The notes: generated by a model not told the origin, from the sequence alone. DNA of 64,000 nucleotides from an uncultured Clostridia bacterium (GCA_934757855.1 CAKVLR010000002.1:62001-126000), one strand, 5' to 3'; shown: positions 1 to 9,781, counted from the stretch's first letter. Translations and numbers: made by a program.

Positions 1-2395
1 CAAAACAGTCTTCTTCTGTAACTACTACACCGTGAGCGATATCAACAAGCCTACGGCTCAAGTAACCAGCATCTGCTGTGTGCAATGCGGTATCAGCCAA
101 ACCTTTACGACCACCACGAGCAGACATAAAGTAGTCAATAGGACTCAAACCTTCACGGAAACTTGAAAGAATAGGAATATCTACCTTACTACCAGAAGTG
201 TTTGTCATAATACCACGAATACCACTCAACTGGTTTACCTGGTCATCATTACCACGCGCTTTTGAAGCAACAATCATCTTTAAACAGTTGAATGTACCAA
301 GGTTTCCAACCACGCTCTTTTTAATCTGAGCGGTTGCCTCGTTCCACAACTCGATGTTTTTGTTAACTTTTTCGTTACGGGTAATCAAACCACGCATATA
401 TAATTTTTCATTTTGCTGAGCCATTTCTTTGTGTTCAGCGATAATTTGTTTCTTATTTTCAGGAATTAACATATCATAAATGTTAATCGTAATTGAACTC
501 AAAGTAGAGTACTTGTAACCAAATGCCTTTACTTTGTCCAACATTTTAGCAGTTTCAGTTGTACCCAAAGCGTGGTAAGTTTGAGCAACGATTTCAGCCA
601 TTTTACCCTTTGTAACGGTGTAATTTACTTCGTATTCAAGGTAATCTTCTGGCTTTTCGCGTTTTACAATACCTATGCATTGAGGAATACAACGGTTAAA
701 CAAAATCCTACCAACTGTTGTAGCCACCCTACCGCTAATGGTCTTGCCGTCAACTGTAACTGTTCTACGCACTTGAATAGGTGCTTCGTAGTGAACAAAG
801 CCGTTTGCGTTTGCCATAATTGCTTCATCTTCATCAATAAACACGCTACCAGCACCCTTTTGGTCAGGGTTTTCAATAGTCATATAATATACACCAAGAA
901 TAATATCTTGTTGTGGTTCAACTACTGGGTCACCAGAAGCAGGCTTTAATATGTTGTTACTTGCAAGCATCAACATACGCGCCTCAGTACGCGCCTCGAT
1001 AGACAAAGGAACATGGATAGCCATTGTATCACCGTCAAAGTCCGCGTTAAAACCTACACACACTAATGGGTGAAGTTTAATTGCTCTACCCTCTACAAGT
1101 ACAGGCTCAAATGCTTGCAATGACAAACGGTGAAGTGTTGGCGCACGGTCAAGGATAACTGGGTGGTCCTTGATTACATCTTCCAAAATGTCCCAAACTT
1201 CTGGGCGTTCGCGCTCAACCATACGCTTTGCGCTCTTTACATTTTGAGTGAAGTTAAGTTCAACAAGTTTGTGCATAACAAAAGGCTTAAACAATTCCAA
1301 AGCCATTTCTTTTGGCACACCACATTGATATAATTTAAGTTCTGGACCAACAACGATTACAGAACGCCCTGAGTAGTCAACACGCTTACCCAATAAGTTT
1401 TGACGGAAACGACCTTGCTTACCTTTAATCATAGCGGTCAAAGATTTCAATTCGCGTTGTTTTGCGCCCAAAACTGGTTTACCGCGTTTACCGTTGTCGA
1501 TTAAGGCATCAACAGCCTCTTGAAGCATACGCTTTTCGTTACGAATAATAACATCAGGCGCGCCCAAATCAATCAATTTTTTCAAACGGTTGTTACGGTT
1601 GATTACTCTACGATACAAATCGTTTAGGTCACTCGCTGCAAATCTACCAGCATCTAGTTGTATCATAGGACGCAAGTCAGGTGGAAGCACTGGCAACACA
1701 TCTAAAATCATCCAACGAGGATTGTTACCACTTTTCAAGAAAGACTCAACAGTTTCCAATTTTTTGACTGCTTTGAGTTTCTTTTGTGCTTGTCCTTTTG
1801 TATTTGCAAGAAAATCTTTTAATTCTTTGCTTTCTTTTTCGAGGTCAACCTCATCAAGCAATTCACGGATTGCTTCACCGCCCATTCCCGCTCTAAATGA
1901 ATTTGAACCAAATTCATCAATAGCATCACGGTATTCTTTATCAGTAATAACTTGCTTTTTTACAAAGTTTGTCTTACCTGGGTCAAGCACGATATAACTA
2001 GCGTAATAAAGTACTTGCTCCAAATTTTTAGCGGTCATATCAAGTATGCTACCTACTTTTGAAGTACCACCTCTCACAAACCAAATGTGAGATACTGGTG
2101 TAGCAAGTTCAATGTGCCCCATACGCTCTCTACGCACATCACTACGGGTGATTTCAACACCACATTTTTCACAGTGGTGACCTTTGTAGCGCACGCGCTT
2201 ATACTTACCACAGTGACACTCGTAGTCCTTTTTTGGACCAAAAATGCGTTCACAGAACAAACCGTTTACTTCGGGTTTTAGCGTACGATAGTTAATTGTT
2301 TCAGGTTTGGTAACCTCACCGTGAGACCACTCCCTAATTTTTTCAGGAGATGTCAAACCTATTTTTATTGAGTCAAAGTTTTTTAATTCAAACAT
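1..2395 (-). CDS. rpoC: RNA polymerase beta' subunit, partial (3' end outside window)
   Basis: Largest catalytic subunit of RNA polymerase. About 798 N-terminal residues are visible from the ATG at 2395; the gene runs off the left edge. The N-terminal zinc ribbon has Cys60, Cys62, Cys75 and Cys78. The catalytic Mg-binding loop reads NADFDGDTMAIH, with Asp452, Asp454 and Asp456. The residue after the last Asp is Thr where bacterial RpoC normally has Gln. The start lies 12 bases after the rpoB stop, with a GGAGTAG ribosome-binding site, so rpoB and rpoC form one operon. The identification is secure. Confidence 0.97.
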   Translation of the reverse strand, partial: MFELKNFDSIKIGLTSPEKIREWSHGEVTKPETINYRTLKPEVNGLFCERIFGPKKDYECHCGKYKRVRYKGHHCEKCGVEITRSDVRRERMGHIELATPVSHIWFVRGGTSKVGSILDMTAKNLEQVLYYASYIVLDPGKTNFVKKQVITDKEYRDAIDEFGSNSFRAGMGGEAIRELLDEVDLEKESKELKDFLANTKGQAQKKLKAVKKLETVESFLKSGNNPRWMILDVLPVLPPDLRPMIQLDAGRFAASDLNDLYRRVINRNNRLKKLIDLGAPDVIIRNEKRMLQEAVDALIDNGKRGKPVLGAKQRELKSLTAMIKGKQGRFRQNLLGKRVDYSGRSVIVVGPELKLYQCGVPKEMALELFKPFVMHKLVELNFTQNVKSAKRMVERERPEVWDILEDVIKDHPVILDRAPTLHRLSLQAFEPVLVEGRAIKLHPLVCVGFNADFDGDTMAIHVPLSIEARTEARMLMLASNNILKPASGDPVVEPQQDIILGVYYMTIENPDQKGAGSVFIDEDEAIMANANGFVHYEAPIQVRRTVTVDGKTISGRVATTVGRILFNRCIPQCIGIVKREKPEDYLEYEVNYTVTKGKMAEIVAQTYHALGTTETAKMLDKVKAFGYKYSTLSSITINIYDMLIPENKKQIIAEHKEMAQQNEKLYMRGLITRNEKVNKNIELWNEATAQIKKSVVGNLGTFNCLKMIVASKARGNDDQVNQLSGIRGIMTNTSGSKVDIPILSSFREGLSPIDYFMSARGGRKGLADTALHTADAGYLSRRLVDIAHGVVVTEEDCF

Positions 2396-2407
2396 TTATC
2401 TCTACTC

Positions 2408-5400
2408 CTATTCATCAAAATCGTCAAACAGGTTGCCTGCATTGAACGCATCATCATCGTTTTCAATTTGGTTTAATTCATTTTCGGTGATGAAGTCGTG
2501 GTCGTTCTCGCCCTCAATCTCATCGAAGTTAAGTTCGATTTCTTTTTGCTCAGGCAAGTGATTTTTAGTAGCCACTGGTACATCTATTTCATCATTAGTC
2601 AATTCGCCTAATTCGATTTCGCGAGAATCTTCGGTCAAAATCTTAATATCAAGTCCTAGTGCTTGCAATTCTTTTACCAATACCTTAAATGATTCTGGAA
2701 TACCTGGTTCGGTAATAGGTTGACCTTGAACGATTGCGGTATAAACTTTGCCACGCCCCGCGATATCATCAGACTTGATTGTAAGCATTTCTTGAAGCAA
2801 GTTGGCAGCGCCATAACCTTCCAAAGCCCATACATCCATTTCTGAGAAACGCTGACCACCAAACATTGCTTGACCACCTAATGGTTGTGCAGTAACTAAC
2901 GCATATGGACCTACACTACGAGCGTGCATCTTGTTGTCAACCATATGAGTAAGTTTAAGCATATACATATAACCAACTGAAACTCTGTGGTCAAATGCTT
3001 CACCAGTACGACCATCGTAAAGCACCATTTTTGCATCTTCTTCAAGACCGTTTTCACGGTAAAGTTGTGCGATTTGTTGCTCGCTTGCACCATCAAATGC
3101 AGGAGTAGCAACTTTCCAACCCAAAACTTTTGCCACACGACCTAAGTGTACTTCTAACAACTGTCCAATGTTCATACGACTAGGAACACCTAGTGGGTTA
3201 AGCACAACATCGACAGGTTGACCGTTTGCCATAAATGGCATATCTTCGCTAGGCAAAATGCGTGAAACGATACCTTTGTTACCGTGACGACCTGACATCT
3301 TGTCACCTACGGAAATCTTACGCTTTTGAGCAATGTAAACCTTGACTAATTGATTTACACCTGCCTCCAACTCATCTTTGTTTGCACGGGTAAAGATTTG
3401 TACATCTACTACCACACCACCTCTACCGTGTGGCACACGCAAACTTGTGTCGCGTACTTCGCGTGATTTTTCGCCGAAGATTGCACGGAGCAAACGCTCC
3501 TCAGGAGTAAGTTCAGTTTCACCCTTTGGAGTAACTTTACCTACCAAAATGTCACCTGGTCTTACCTCAGCACCTACGCGAATAATACCGTTTTCATCCA
3601 AATTCTTTAAAGCATCTTCGCTCAAATTTGGAATGTCGCGAGTGATTTCTTCATTACCTAATTTTGTAGAACGGCACTTAATGTCCTCTACTTTAAGAGT
3701 AATTGAAGTATAAATATCTTCTTTTACCAAACGCTCATTAATCAAAATAGCATCTTCGTAGTTGTAACCTTCCCAGTTCATAAACGCAACAAGTACATTA
3801 CGACCCAAAGCCAACTCACCGTTTGAAGTTGACAAACCATCGGCGATTGCATCACCTTTTTTAACTTTGTCGCCCTCTTTAACGATAGGTTTTTGGTTTA
3901 GACAAGTATCTTTTGTAGTTTTACTAAATTTGATAAGTTCTTTTTTGTGCAAATTACCTTCTGCATCTTGAATGTGAATTTCTTTTGCATCTACATATTT
4001 TACTACACCATCGCAGTCAGCAAGTACCAACGCACCGCTATCTCTTGCAACACGGTATTCCATACCAGTACCAACAATAGGCGCTTCTGTACGAATCAAA
4101 GGCACAGCCTGTCGTTGCATATTACTACCTAGCAAAGCACGCGCTGAGTCGGCGTTTTCTAGGAATGGAATACAAGATGTAGCAACTGAAATCATTTGTC
4201 GTGGTGAAACATCGACATAGTCAACTTCTTCACGAGGAATTTCAATAAAACGGTCCTTATAACGACAAACAACAGTTTTGTTTATAAATCTACCCTCTTC
4301 ATCAAGTGGCTCAACGGCAGGAGCAATTTTGTTACGCTCCTCAACATCAGCCATAAGGTACTCAACTTGATTTGTTACCTTACCAGTTGCTTTATCTACT
4401 TTTTTGTAAGGTGCTTCGAGGAAGCCGTATTCGTTGAGTTTTGAGTAAGTTGCAAGTGAGTTTATCAAACCGATTGATTGACCTTCAGGAGTTTCAATCG
4501 CACAAATTCTACCATAGTGGGTGTAGTGAATATCACGCACTTCCTCACCTGCGCGCTCTTTACGAACACCGCGAGGACCAACCGCACTAACCTTTCTCTT
4601 TTGAGTCAACTCACTAAGCGGGTTAACTTGGTCCATACTTTGTGACAAAGGACTAGTCTTCATAAAGTCCATGAACGCTTTGTTTACATGTCTAGCGTTT
4701 AAAATTGTAGAAGGTGTTGCTTGTGTAAGGTCTTGACCTTGCATACTTTCTCTTGCGAGAGTAGCAAGTTTCGCCATACCCGAGTGGAGAGCGATATTCA
4801 TCAACTCACCTACGCTACTTACACGGCGGTTTGCCAAGTGGTCGATAACATCAACAGTACCAATGCCAACCGTCAAATCAAGCAAATAACTAATTGAAGC
4901 CAAAATATCGTCCATAACTATATGGCGATTAATCAAAGCCTCAGCGTTTTCTTTTACGATAGAAAGTTTAGCCTCTTTTGTCTTAGCACCTTTCCACAAT
5001 TCTTGCAATGTTGGATAGTGAACCAACTCGTAAATTCCGTATTCACGAGGGTCGCACTTAACCAAACTATCGAGAGCAACACGGTTGTTACCACGCATAA
5101 GATGTTTTTTACCGCCATTAACCAATACCCAAACTTCGTTGATACCAGAGTTTTGGATAGCGTTTGCTTGCTCTTGTGAAATCTCTGTACCTTCGGCAAT
5201 TTTTGTGCCATCAGCAAGAGTAATATCTTGACCTAATGTCAAGCCAACCAAACGGTTGCATAGGTTCAATTTTTTGTTAAATTTGTAACGACCAACTTTC
5301 GCCAAGTCATAACGCAAATTTGTAAAGAAAGTGTTAAAAATGAAAGTCTTGATAGCCTCAGCACTAGGCAATTCACTAGGCTTCAACTTCTTTGACAATT

Positions 5401-6142
5401 CAAGCAACGCATCTTCCTCAGTTTTTTGGGATTCTTGCTCCAAAGTGTTGAGTATAAGTGGGTCATTTCCAAATAATTTTGCGATTTCAGCGTCACCGCC
5501 AAGTCCCAAACCTTTGAGCAAAACGCCCGCAGAAACTTTTACGCTACGGTCCATAATTACACGAATAGTGTCTTTTGGAGTTTGCTCAAATTCAAGCCAC
5601 ATACCGCGAGTAGGGTTTAGGCTTGCAGTGTATGTAGTCTTACCTGTGTTTTTATCATCAACTGAGTCAAAATAAACCCCAGGGCTACGCACAATCTGGC
5701 TAACGATTACACGGTCAACACCACTGATTAAGAAAGAACCGTCATCGGTCATCAAAGGCACTTCACCAAGCATAACATTTTGGTCGATAGCCTCACCTGT
5801 ATCTTTGTTAATCAAACGGGCGTTAACTCTAATAGGCGCGCTATAAGTAAGCGCTCTACGGCGACATTCCCCAATAGGATACTTTACAGCATCATAGTCA
5901 ATACTGTAATCCAAGAAATGCAACTCTGCCTTACCGCTAAAATCTTCGATAGGAGAAAATTCTGCGATAGTTTCACCAATTCCCTTTTCCAAAAATTCTT
6001 TGTAAGTGTCCTTTTGGATTGCTACCAAATAAGGTAGGTCGATAGGTTCTTGAACCTTTGCAAAAGAAACACGCTCTGTCTTTCCGCACATAATCTTTTT
6101 AAGATTAAGTGATGTCTTTTTTGTTTGACTATTTGCTGGCAT
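2408..6142 (-). CDS. rpoB: RNA polymerase beta subunit
   Basis: 1244-residue beta subunit, a usual Firmicutes length. It forms the catalytic core with beta' and binds rifamycins in the central fork region. The rifampicin cluster is unusual: the segment SPLSQSMDQVNP differs from the common SQLSQFMDQNNP, and TQKRK at residues 513-517 replaces THKRR. In E. coli numbering the differences include F514S, N518V, H526Q and R529K. The C-terminus carries an acidic Asp/Glu/Asn-rich tail (about residues 1190-1244). The start has AAGGAGA seven bases upstream. Unlike most Firmicutes, rplL is not directly upstream; a divergent grpB-like gene is. Confidence 0.98.
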   Translation of the reverse strand: MPANSQTKKTSLNLKKIMCGKTERVSFAKVQEPIDLPYLVAIQKDTYKEFLEKGIGETIAEFSPIEDFSGKAELHFLDYSIDYDAVKYPIGECRRRALTYSAPIRVNARLINKDTGEAIDQNVMLGEVPLMTDDGSFLISGVDRVIVSQIVRSPGVYFDSVDDKNTGKTTYTASLNPTRGMWLEFEQTPKDTIRVIMDRSVKVSAGVLLKGLGLGGDAEIAKLFGNDPLILNTLEQESQKTEEDALLELSKKLKPSELPSAEAIKTFIFNTFFTNLRYDLAKVGRYKFNKKLNLCNRLVGLTLGQDITLADGTKIAEGTEISQEQANAIQNSGINEVWVLVNGGKKHLMRGNNRVALDSLVKCDPREYGIYELVHYPTLQELWKGAKTKEAKLSIVKENAEALINRHIVMDDILASISYLLDLTVGIGTVDVIDHLANRRVSSVGELMNIALHSGMAKLATLARESMQGQDLTQATPSTILNARHVNKAFMDFMKTSPLSQSMDQVNPLSELTQKRKVSAVGPRGVRKERAGEEVRDIHYTHYGRICAIETPEGQSIGLINSLATYSKLNEYGFLEAPYKKVDKATGKVTNQVEYLMADVEERNKIAPAVEPLDEEGRFINKTVVCRYKDRFIEIPREEVDYVDVSPRQMISVATSCIPFLENADSARALLGSNMQRQAVPLIRTEAPIVGTGMEYRVARDSGALVLADCDGVVKYVDAKEIHIQDAEGNLHKKELIKFSKTTKDTCLNQKPIVKEGDKVKKGDAIADGLSTSNGELALGRNVLVAFMNWEGYNYEDAILINERLVKEDIYTSITLKVEDIKCRSTKLGNEEITRDIPNLSEDALKNLDENGIIRVGAEVRPGDILVGKVTPKGETELTPEERLLRAIFGEKSREVRDTSLRVPHGRGGVVVDVQIFTRANKDELEAGVNQLVKVYIAQKRKISVGDKMSGRHGNKGIVSRILPSEDMPFMANGQPVDVVLNPLGVPSRMNIGQLLEVHLGRVAKVLGWKVATPAFDGASEQQIAQLYRENGLEEDAKMVLYDGRTGEAFDHRVSVGYMYMLKLTHMVDNKMHARSVGPYALVTAQPLGGQAMFGGQRFSEMDVWALEGYGAANLLQEMLTIKSDDIAGRGKVYTAIVQGQPITEPGIPESFKVLVKELQALGLDIKILTEDSREIELGELTNDEIDVPVATKNHLPEQKEIELNFDEIEGENDHDFITENELNQIENDDDAFNAGNLFDDFDE

Positions 6143-6410
6143 TGGTTAATTCTCCTTGTTTAAACAATTAAAAATTTTTAATTTGCAACTCTAATTTAGT
6201 TGCCAAGTGGAATACTTTTGTGGTATATTTTTATTATACACATAGATAATCAGCGATTTAAGAAAGTGCAAAGCAACAAAAAAACGCGCTTTTATTTACA
6301 GCACTAAAACGGACTTTTAAAGCCCAAAATTGTTAAATTTTAGTATGAAAAATACAAAAATTCCAAATTGACCACCCAAATCGCAAATTAAATAGTATGA
6401 ATATAATAGT
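6143..6410 (-). other. long 5' leader of rpoBC mRNA
   Basis: About 265 bases separate the predicted start of transcription near 6410 from the rpoB ATG. The minus-strand RNA can form a GGGCUUU/AAAGUCC-type hairpin (near 6311-6325), a GCAACU/AGUUGC hairpin (near 6184-6202), and an 18-base perfect AT palindrome at 6167-6184 just before the ribosome-binding site. No reading frame stands out. A regulatory role is inference; I do not recognise a known leader family. Confidence 0.4.
6233..6261 (-). promoter_or_regulatory. possible secondary rpoB promoter
   Basis: A perfect TATAAT at 6238-6233 on the minus strand lies about 90 bases upstream of rpoB. The matching -35 region (TTAAAT) is poor, so this could be a weak internal promoter or chance in AT-rich DNA. 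Confidence 0.3.
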
Positions 6411-6416
6411 TTAAGT

Positions 6417-6445
6417 ATTATACCATATCGGCGCAATGATGTCAA
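6417..6445 (-). promoter_or_regulatory. sigma-A promoter of rpoBC
   Basis: Perfect consensus on the minus strand: TTGACA (6445-6440), 17-base spacer, TATAAT (6422-6417), with an extended TGG before the -10. It points to rpoB and predicts a start of transcription near 6410. Confidence 0.85.
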
Positions 6446-6501
6446 CCCAAAATTTATAAAAATTTGGTAAAAATCTAAAAGATATGCCGTTTCTACAAAA
6501 T

Positions 6502-6537
6502 AAGACAAATTTCTCTGCAAATTTTGTCTTTTTTTAT
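6502..6537 (+). terminator. plus-strand intrinsic terminator with no obvious gene
   Basis: AAGACAAATTT pairs with AAATTTTGTCTT (6502-6530) and is followed by a run of seven to eight T on the plus strand. No plus-strand gene precedes it, since rpoB is on the other strand. It may end an antisense RNA opposite the rpoB leader or insulate grpB. Confidence 0.6.
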
Positions 6538-6672
6538 TAATTTCATAAACCCACTCACAAATTTGTGTTTTGTTGATAAAATTTTTTCGACATTTTCATA
6601 GTTATTGAAGCATATTTTTTTATAAAAAAATAGTAAAATATGATTTTTTTAAATTAAATTTCATAAAATTAC

Positions 6673-6701
6673 TTGCATTTGCTATTTTTTTATGATACTA
6701 T
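6673..6701 (+). promoter_or_regulatory. promoter of the GrpB-family gene
   Basis: TTGCAT, 17-base spacer, TACTAT with TGA directly before the -10. The start codon follows 30 bases later behind AAGGAGGTGA. Confidence 0.65.
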
Positions 6702-6731
6702 GAGGCATACTTTTTTTAAGGAGGTGAGTCT

Positions 6732-7268
6732 ATGATAGGCTTAAGCAAAGGTGTGGTTATTCTTGCTCCACACGACAACACTTGGCACGATGAGTATGAG
6801 AAAGAAAAGCAAAGATTACAAACAATTTTAGGTGATTTGGCGCTGGACATTCAACATGTCGGGAGTACTTCCCTACCCGTTATCAAAGCCAAACCGATTA
6901 TCGACATTGCCGTTGGCGTAAAAGACAGACAAACTGTACTAGAAGCACTAAAAATTTTGGAGGGGTATCCAGAATACGATACCATAGACTCAATCAAGAA
7001 TGAAGATGAAGTTTTGGTTCGACTAGGCCCTACCACAAACCGCACGCACTACATTCACATAGAAGTATATAACAGTTACAAATGGGAGGAGCATATTGTA
7101 TTTAGAGATTATATGCGCACCCACCCAGAAGATTTGCAAAAATATCAAGAAATCAAGGTTTACGCTAGTGAAGCATTTAAAAATGAACGCAAAAAATACA
7201 CTGCGTACAAAGATGAGTTTATCAAAGGTATTTTAGCGAAAGCAAAAGCAGAATTAAAGAATCAGTAA
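6732..7268 (+). CDS. GrpB/UPF0157 family protein (nucleotidyltransferase fold)
   Basis: 178 residues, the normal length for the GrpB family. The signature HVGSTSLPVIKAKPIIDIAV (residues 42-61) is the nucleotidyltransferase-like GS motif with its downstream Asp, followed by the usual ETY-like HIHIEVYNS segment. Members act as small cytosolic nucleotidyltransferase-fold proteins; some are fused to dephospho-CoA kinase, but the reaction is not established. It is a single-gene unit with a strong ribosome-binding site and a terminator directly behind it, divergent from rpoB. Confidence 0.85.
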   Translation: MIGLSKGVVILAPHDNTWHDEYEKEKQRLQTILGDLALDIQHVGSTSLPVIKAKPIIDIAVGVKDRQTVLEALKILEGYPEYDTIDSIKNEDEVLVRLGPTTNRTHYIHIEVYNSYKWEEHIVFRDYMRTHPEDLQKYQEIKVYASEAFKNERKKYTAYKDEFIKGILAKAKAELKNQ

Positions 7269-7274
7269 AAATAG

Positions 7275-7310
7275 AAAAGCCCACAATTTTGTGTGGCTTT
7301 TATGTTTTGA
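7275..7310 (+). terminator. terminator of the GrpB-family gene
   Basis: AAAAGCC pairs with GGCTTTT (7275-7301) with ACA/TGT pairing inside a short loop. It starts seven bases after the stop codon. Confidence 0.8.
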
Positions 7311-7326
7311 TAGTTGAACTATAACA

Positions 7327-7359
7327 AAAATAGGAAAAGTTAATTTCTTTTCCTATTTT
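7327..7359. terminator. bidirectional terminator
   Basis: A perfect 13-base inverted repeat AAAATAGGAAAAG / CTTTTCCTATTTT with a 7-base loop lies between the convergent GrpB-family and Ig-like lipoprotein genes. T runs follow on both strands. Confidence 0.85.
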
Positions 7360-7476
7360 AGTAATGCTTATAAAAGATTTACATTATACTCTTTGTTTTT
7401 TCTAAAAATTGCTTATCAAAATTTAAGGTGGTTTAATTAAATTTCAATTTCGCAAATTTATTATTTTGTTATGAAA

Positions 7477-9699
7477 TTATTCTTGTGGTAAATCAGTTGC
7501 TTCTTGACCAGCAACATACAATTTACCGCTTGCAGGTTCATTTAGTACTGTTGGTTTTTCATTTTTAACGGTAGCACCGAGATACAACTTTACGATACGA
7601 CCAGCGTAGAATTTACATTGCGCAGCAGGTACGGTCACTGGTTTGCCGTTAACTTCTGTTCTTGTGTCGTATTCAAGGTACAAGTTTGCAATAACACTAT
7701 TACCTTTAACAGTAACAAATGAACCATCATCTATTGAATACTCGTTAGCATTTTTGTATGAATAACCGATAGTAGAATCTTCGATAGTTACAAGAGTTTG
7801 TGACCCCATCCACAAGTCTTGCGAGTAGATTCTATCGTTTGTAAGTAAAGTTTCATCAGTTGATGTAAATACATTACTACTAATATTTGAATTTTTGATA
7901 GTTGCAGTAGATATACCTGTAATCATCAAACCACTACCAAATGTATTTTCTTTTGTAGTGTTGTATTTACCATTTCGAATTATAACATTTTGCAATTCCA
8001 AATTAGAGCCAGCAACTCTCAACACTCTAACATTTGACTTGTCTCCATTACCATCAAGAATTAAATCTTGGAAAGTTACATTACTATTGTTGTCTATTCT
8101 AATAAAGTTTGCTACTGAATCAAGCATTTCGCCCTTTGCTTGCAAACTAATAGGATCTTGTTGAACACCTGTGTAAACAAAGCCTTTGATTGTGAGGTTC
8201 TTGTTATTAATTTTAATGTTGTTTGCTTGCGCAGTCATATTACCGTGCAATACGATAGTGTTGCCTGATACAGCAGCAGCAAGTGCTTGTTCAAAAGTAG
8301 CGTATTCTGTGTCGCTACCCTCGATTGCAACATAAGCATCTCTTGCAGTAACTTGACAAGTCGCTTTTACATCGTGGCTGTTTGTTGCTTTTGCAGTAAT
8401 AACAGCAGTACCAGTACCCATACGATATACAAGACCACTCTCATCTACTCTTACAACATCAGGATTGCTACTTTCCCAAACGATTTTTGAAACAGCATTA
8501 GGAGTAGCCACTAATTTGATACTAGAAGTAGTCAATTCCATTTCAGTAAGGTTTAATGAAACGCTTGTAACTTTTTGATTAACTGTCACATAAAGTTCAT
8601 CAGTCTTGTTTCCATCTTGCGTAGTAACTGTAATTGTCGCAGTACCAACGCCAACGGCAGTAATTGTATTACCATTTACGCTTACAACTTCAGTATTACT
8701 TGAAGTAAATGTTACCTTTGTAATTGAAGGTTCAAGAGGAGTGAAAACTACCATTGTTGATAAGTCTTGTGTGTCCTCAGTAAGCAAGTAAAGCGATTCT
8801 TGTGAGAACTCAACGCTTTCTATGTGTCTTGTTACATATACTTCACAAGTAGCTTGAACTGCTTCATTTTCGGCACATTTAACTGTAATGGTAGTACTTC
8901 CCTTAGCACCAGCAACAGGAGTAATCACACCATTGTTTACAGTAGCAATGTTTTCATTAGAAGAAGTCCAAACAAGGTCAGTTTGAGTAGTATTTGCAGG
9001 AGCAACTGTTGCAGTTAATGTGATAGGTTCATCATCATTCCTCATAGTCAACATACCATTAGAAAGCCTATCTCCGCTCAAAGTAATGCTTGTTGCTTGC
9101 ACAACTGGAACAGTAACTGTACATTCGGCGATTTTGCTACCATTTTCGGTAGTAACTGTGATTGTAGCAGTACCAGTACCAACAGCATAAATCACACCAT
9201 TGTTAACTGTCACAACACTAGCGTTGCTTGTTGACCAACTTACATTTTTGTTTGTAGCATTGCTAGGGTTTACAGTTGCAACCAAAGTGAAACTTTCACC
9301 CTTAATCAATTCTTTTGTTGTTTCGTTAAGAGAAACGCTCTCAACATTTACAACTGCTGGTACAACTGTAACGCTACAAGTTGCAGTCTTGCCACCGTCC
9401 TCAGTCTTTACAGTGATAACGGTAGTACCAGCGGTCAAACCTGTTACTTTACCCTCATCATCAACGCTAGCAACATCACTATTGCTAGATGACCAAAGAA
9501 GTTTTGTGTTTGTAGCATCATTTGGAGTTATGGTTGCATTCAATTTGAAAGTACTACCAGTGTCGATTGTCTTGGTAGTGACATCAAGTTCAACTTTTTC
9601 TACGCTGATTTCACCACAAGCAGAGAAAAAGAAAACAGGCAAAGCAAACATAGCAATTAATGCCAACACATAAAAAGATTTACTTAAACTTTTTGTCAT
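7477..9699 (-). CDS. lipoprotein with five bacterial Ig-like (Big_2) domains and a beta-helix-like C-terminus
   Basis: 740 residues. The N-terminus is a lipoprotein signal: basic start, hydrophobic stretch, lipobox FFSAC with Cys28. Five Big_2-type repeats follow at about residues 31-112, 115-197, 203-290, 291-375 and 377-450. Each has the hallmark SSSN-x-VA/VxVd...G.ATITV pattern. Residues 455-700 have the Asn/Val/Ile-rich ladder of a right-handed parallel beta-helix (for example NNIKINNKNLTIKG). Such proteins sit on the outer face of the membrane and usually mediate adhesion or polysaccharide contact; this is inferred from domains only. It is monocistronic. AAGGAG precedes the ATG. Confidence 0.85.
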   Translation of the reverse strand: MTKSLSKSFYVLALIAMFALPVFFFSACGEISVEKVELDVTTKTIDTGSTFKLNATITPNDATNTKLLWSSSNSDVASVDDEGKVTGLTAGTTVITVKTEDGGKTATCSVTVVPAVVNVESVSLNETTKELIKGESFTLVATVNPSNATNKNVSWSTSNASVVTVNNGVIYAVGTGTATITVTTENGSKIAECTVTVPVVQATSITLSGDRLSNGMLTMRNDDEPITLTATVAPANTTQTDLVWTSSNENIATVNNGVITPVAGAKGSTTITVKCAENEAVQATCEVYVTRHIESVEFSQESLYLLTEDTQDLSTMVVFTPLEPSITKVTFTSSNTEVVSVNGNTITAVGVGTATITVTTQDGNKTDELYVTVNQKVTSVSLNLTEMELTTSSIKLVATPNAVSKIVWESSNPDVVRVDESGLVYRMGTGTAVITAKATNSHDVKATCQVTARDAYVAIEGSDTEYATFEQALAAAVSGNTIVLHGNMTAQANNIKINNKNLTIKGFVYTGVQQDPISLQAKGEMLDSVANFIRIDNNSNVTFQDLILDGNGDKSNVRVLRVAGSNLELQNVIIRNGKYNTTKENTFGSGLMITGISTATIKNSNISSNVFTSTDETLLTNDRIYSQDLWMGSQTLVTIEDSTIGYSYKNANEYSIDDGSFVTVKGNSVIANLYLEYDTRTEVNGKPVTVPAAQCKFYAGRIVKLYLGATVKNEKPTVLNEPASGKLYVAGQEATDLPQE

Positions 9700-9750
9700 A
9701 CTATTCTCCTTAATTAGATTTTAAGAAAAAACAAGTTTTTTCCTATATTA

Positions 9751-9781
9751 ATTATACACCACCACCGCTACCCAAAGTCAA
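9751..9781 (-). promoter_or_regulatory. promoter of the Ig-like lipoprotein gene
   Basis: Minus strand TTGACT, 19-base spacer, TATAAT. The spacer is longer than ideal. The ATG follows about 50 bases downstream. Confidence 0.55.

Noticed and set aside
9200..9673. Plus-strand 157-codon frame opposite the Ig-like lipoprotein
   Set aside because: It is a shadow of the repetitive Big_2 coding sequence; the minus-strand frame has the signal peptide and domains.
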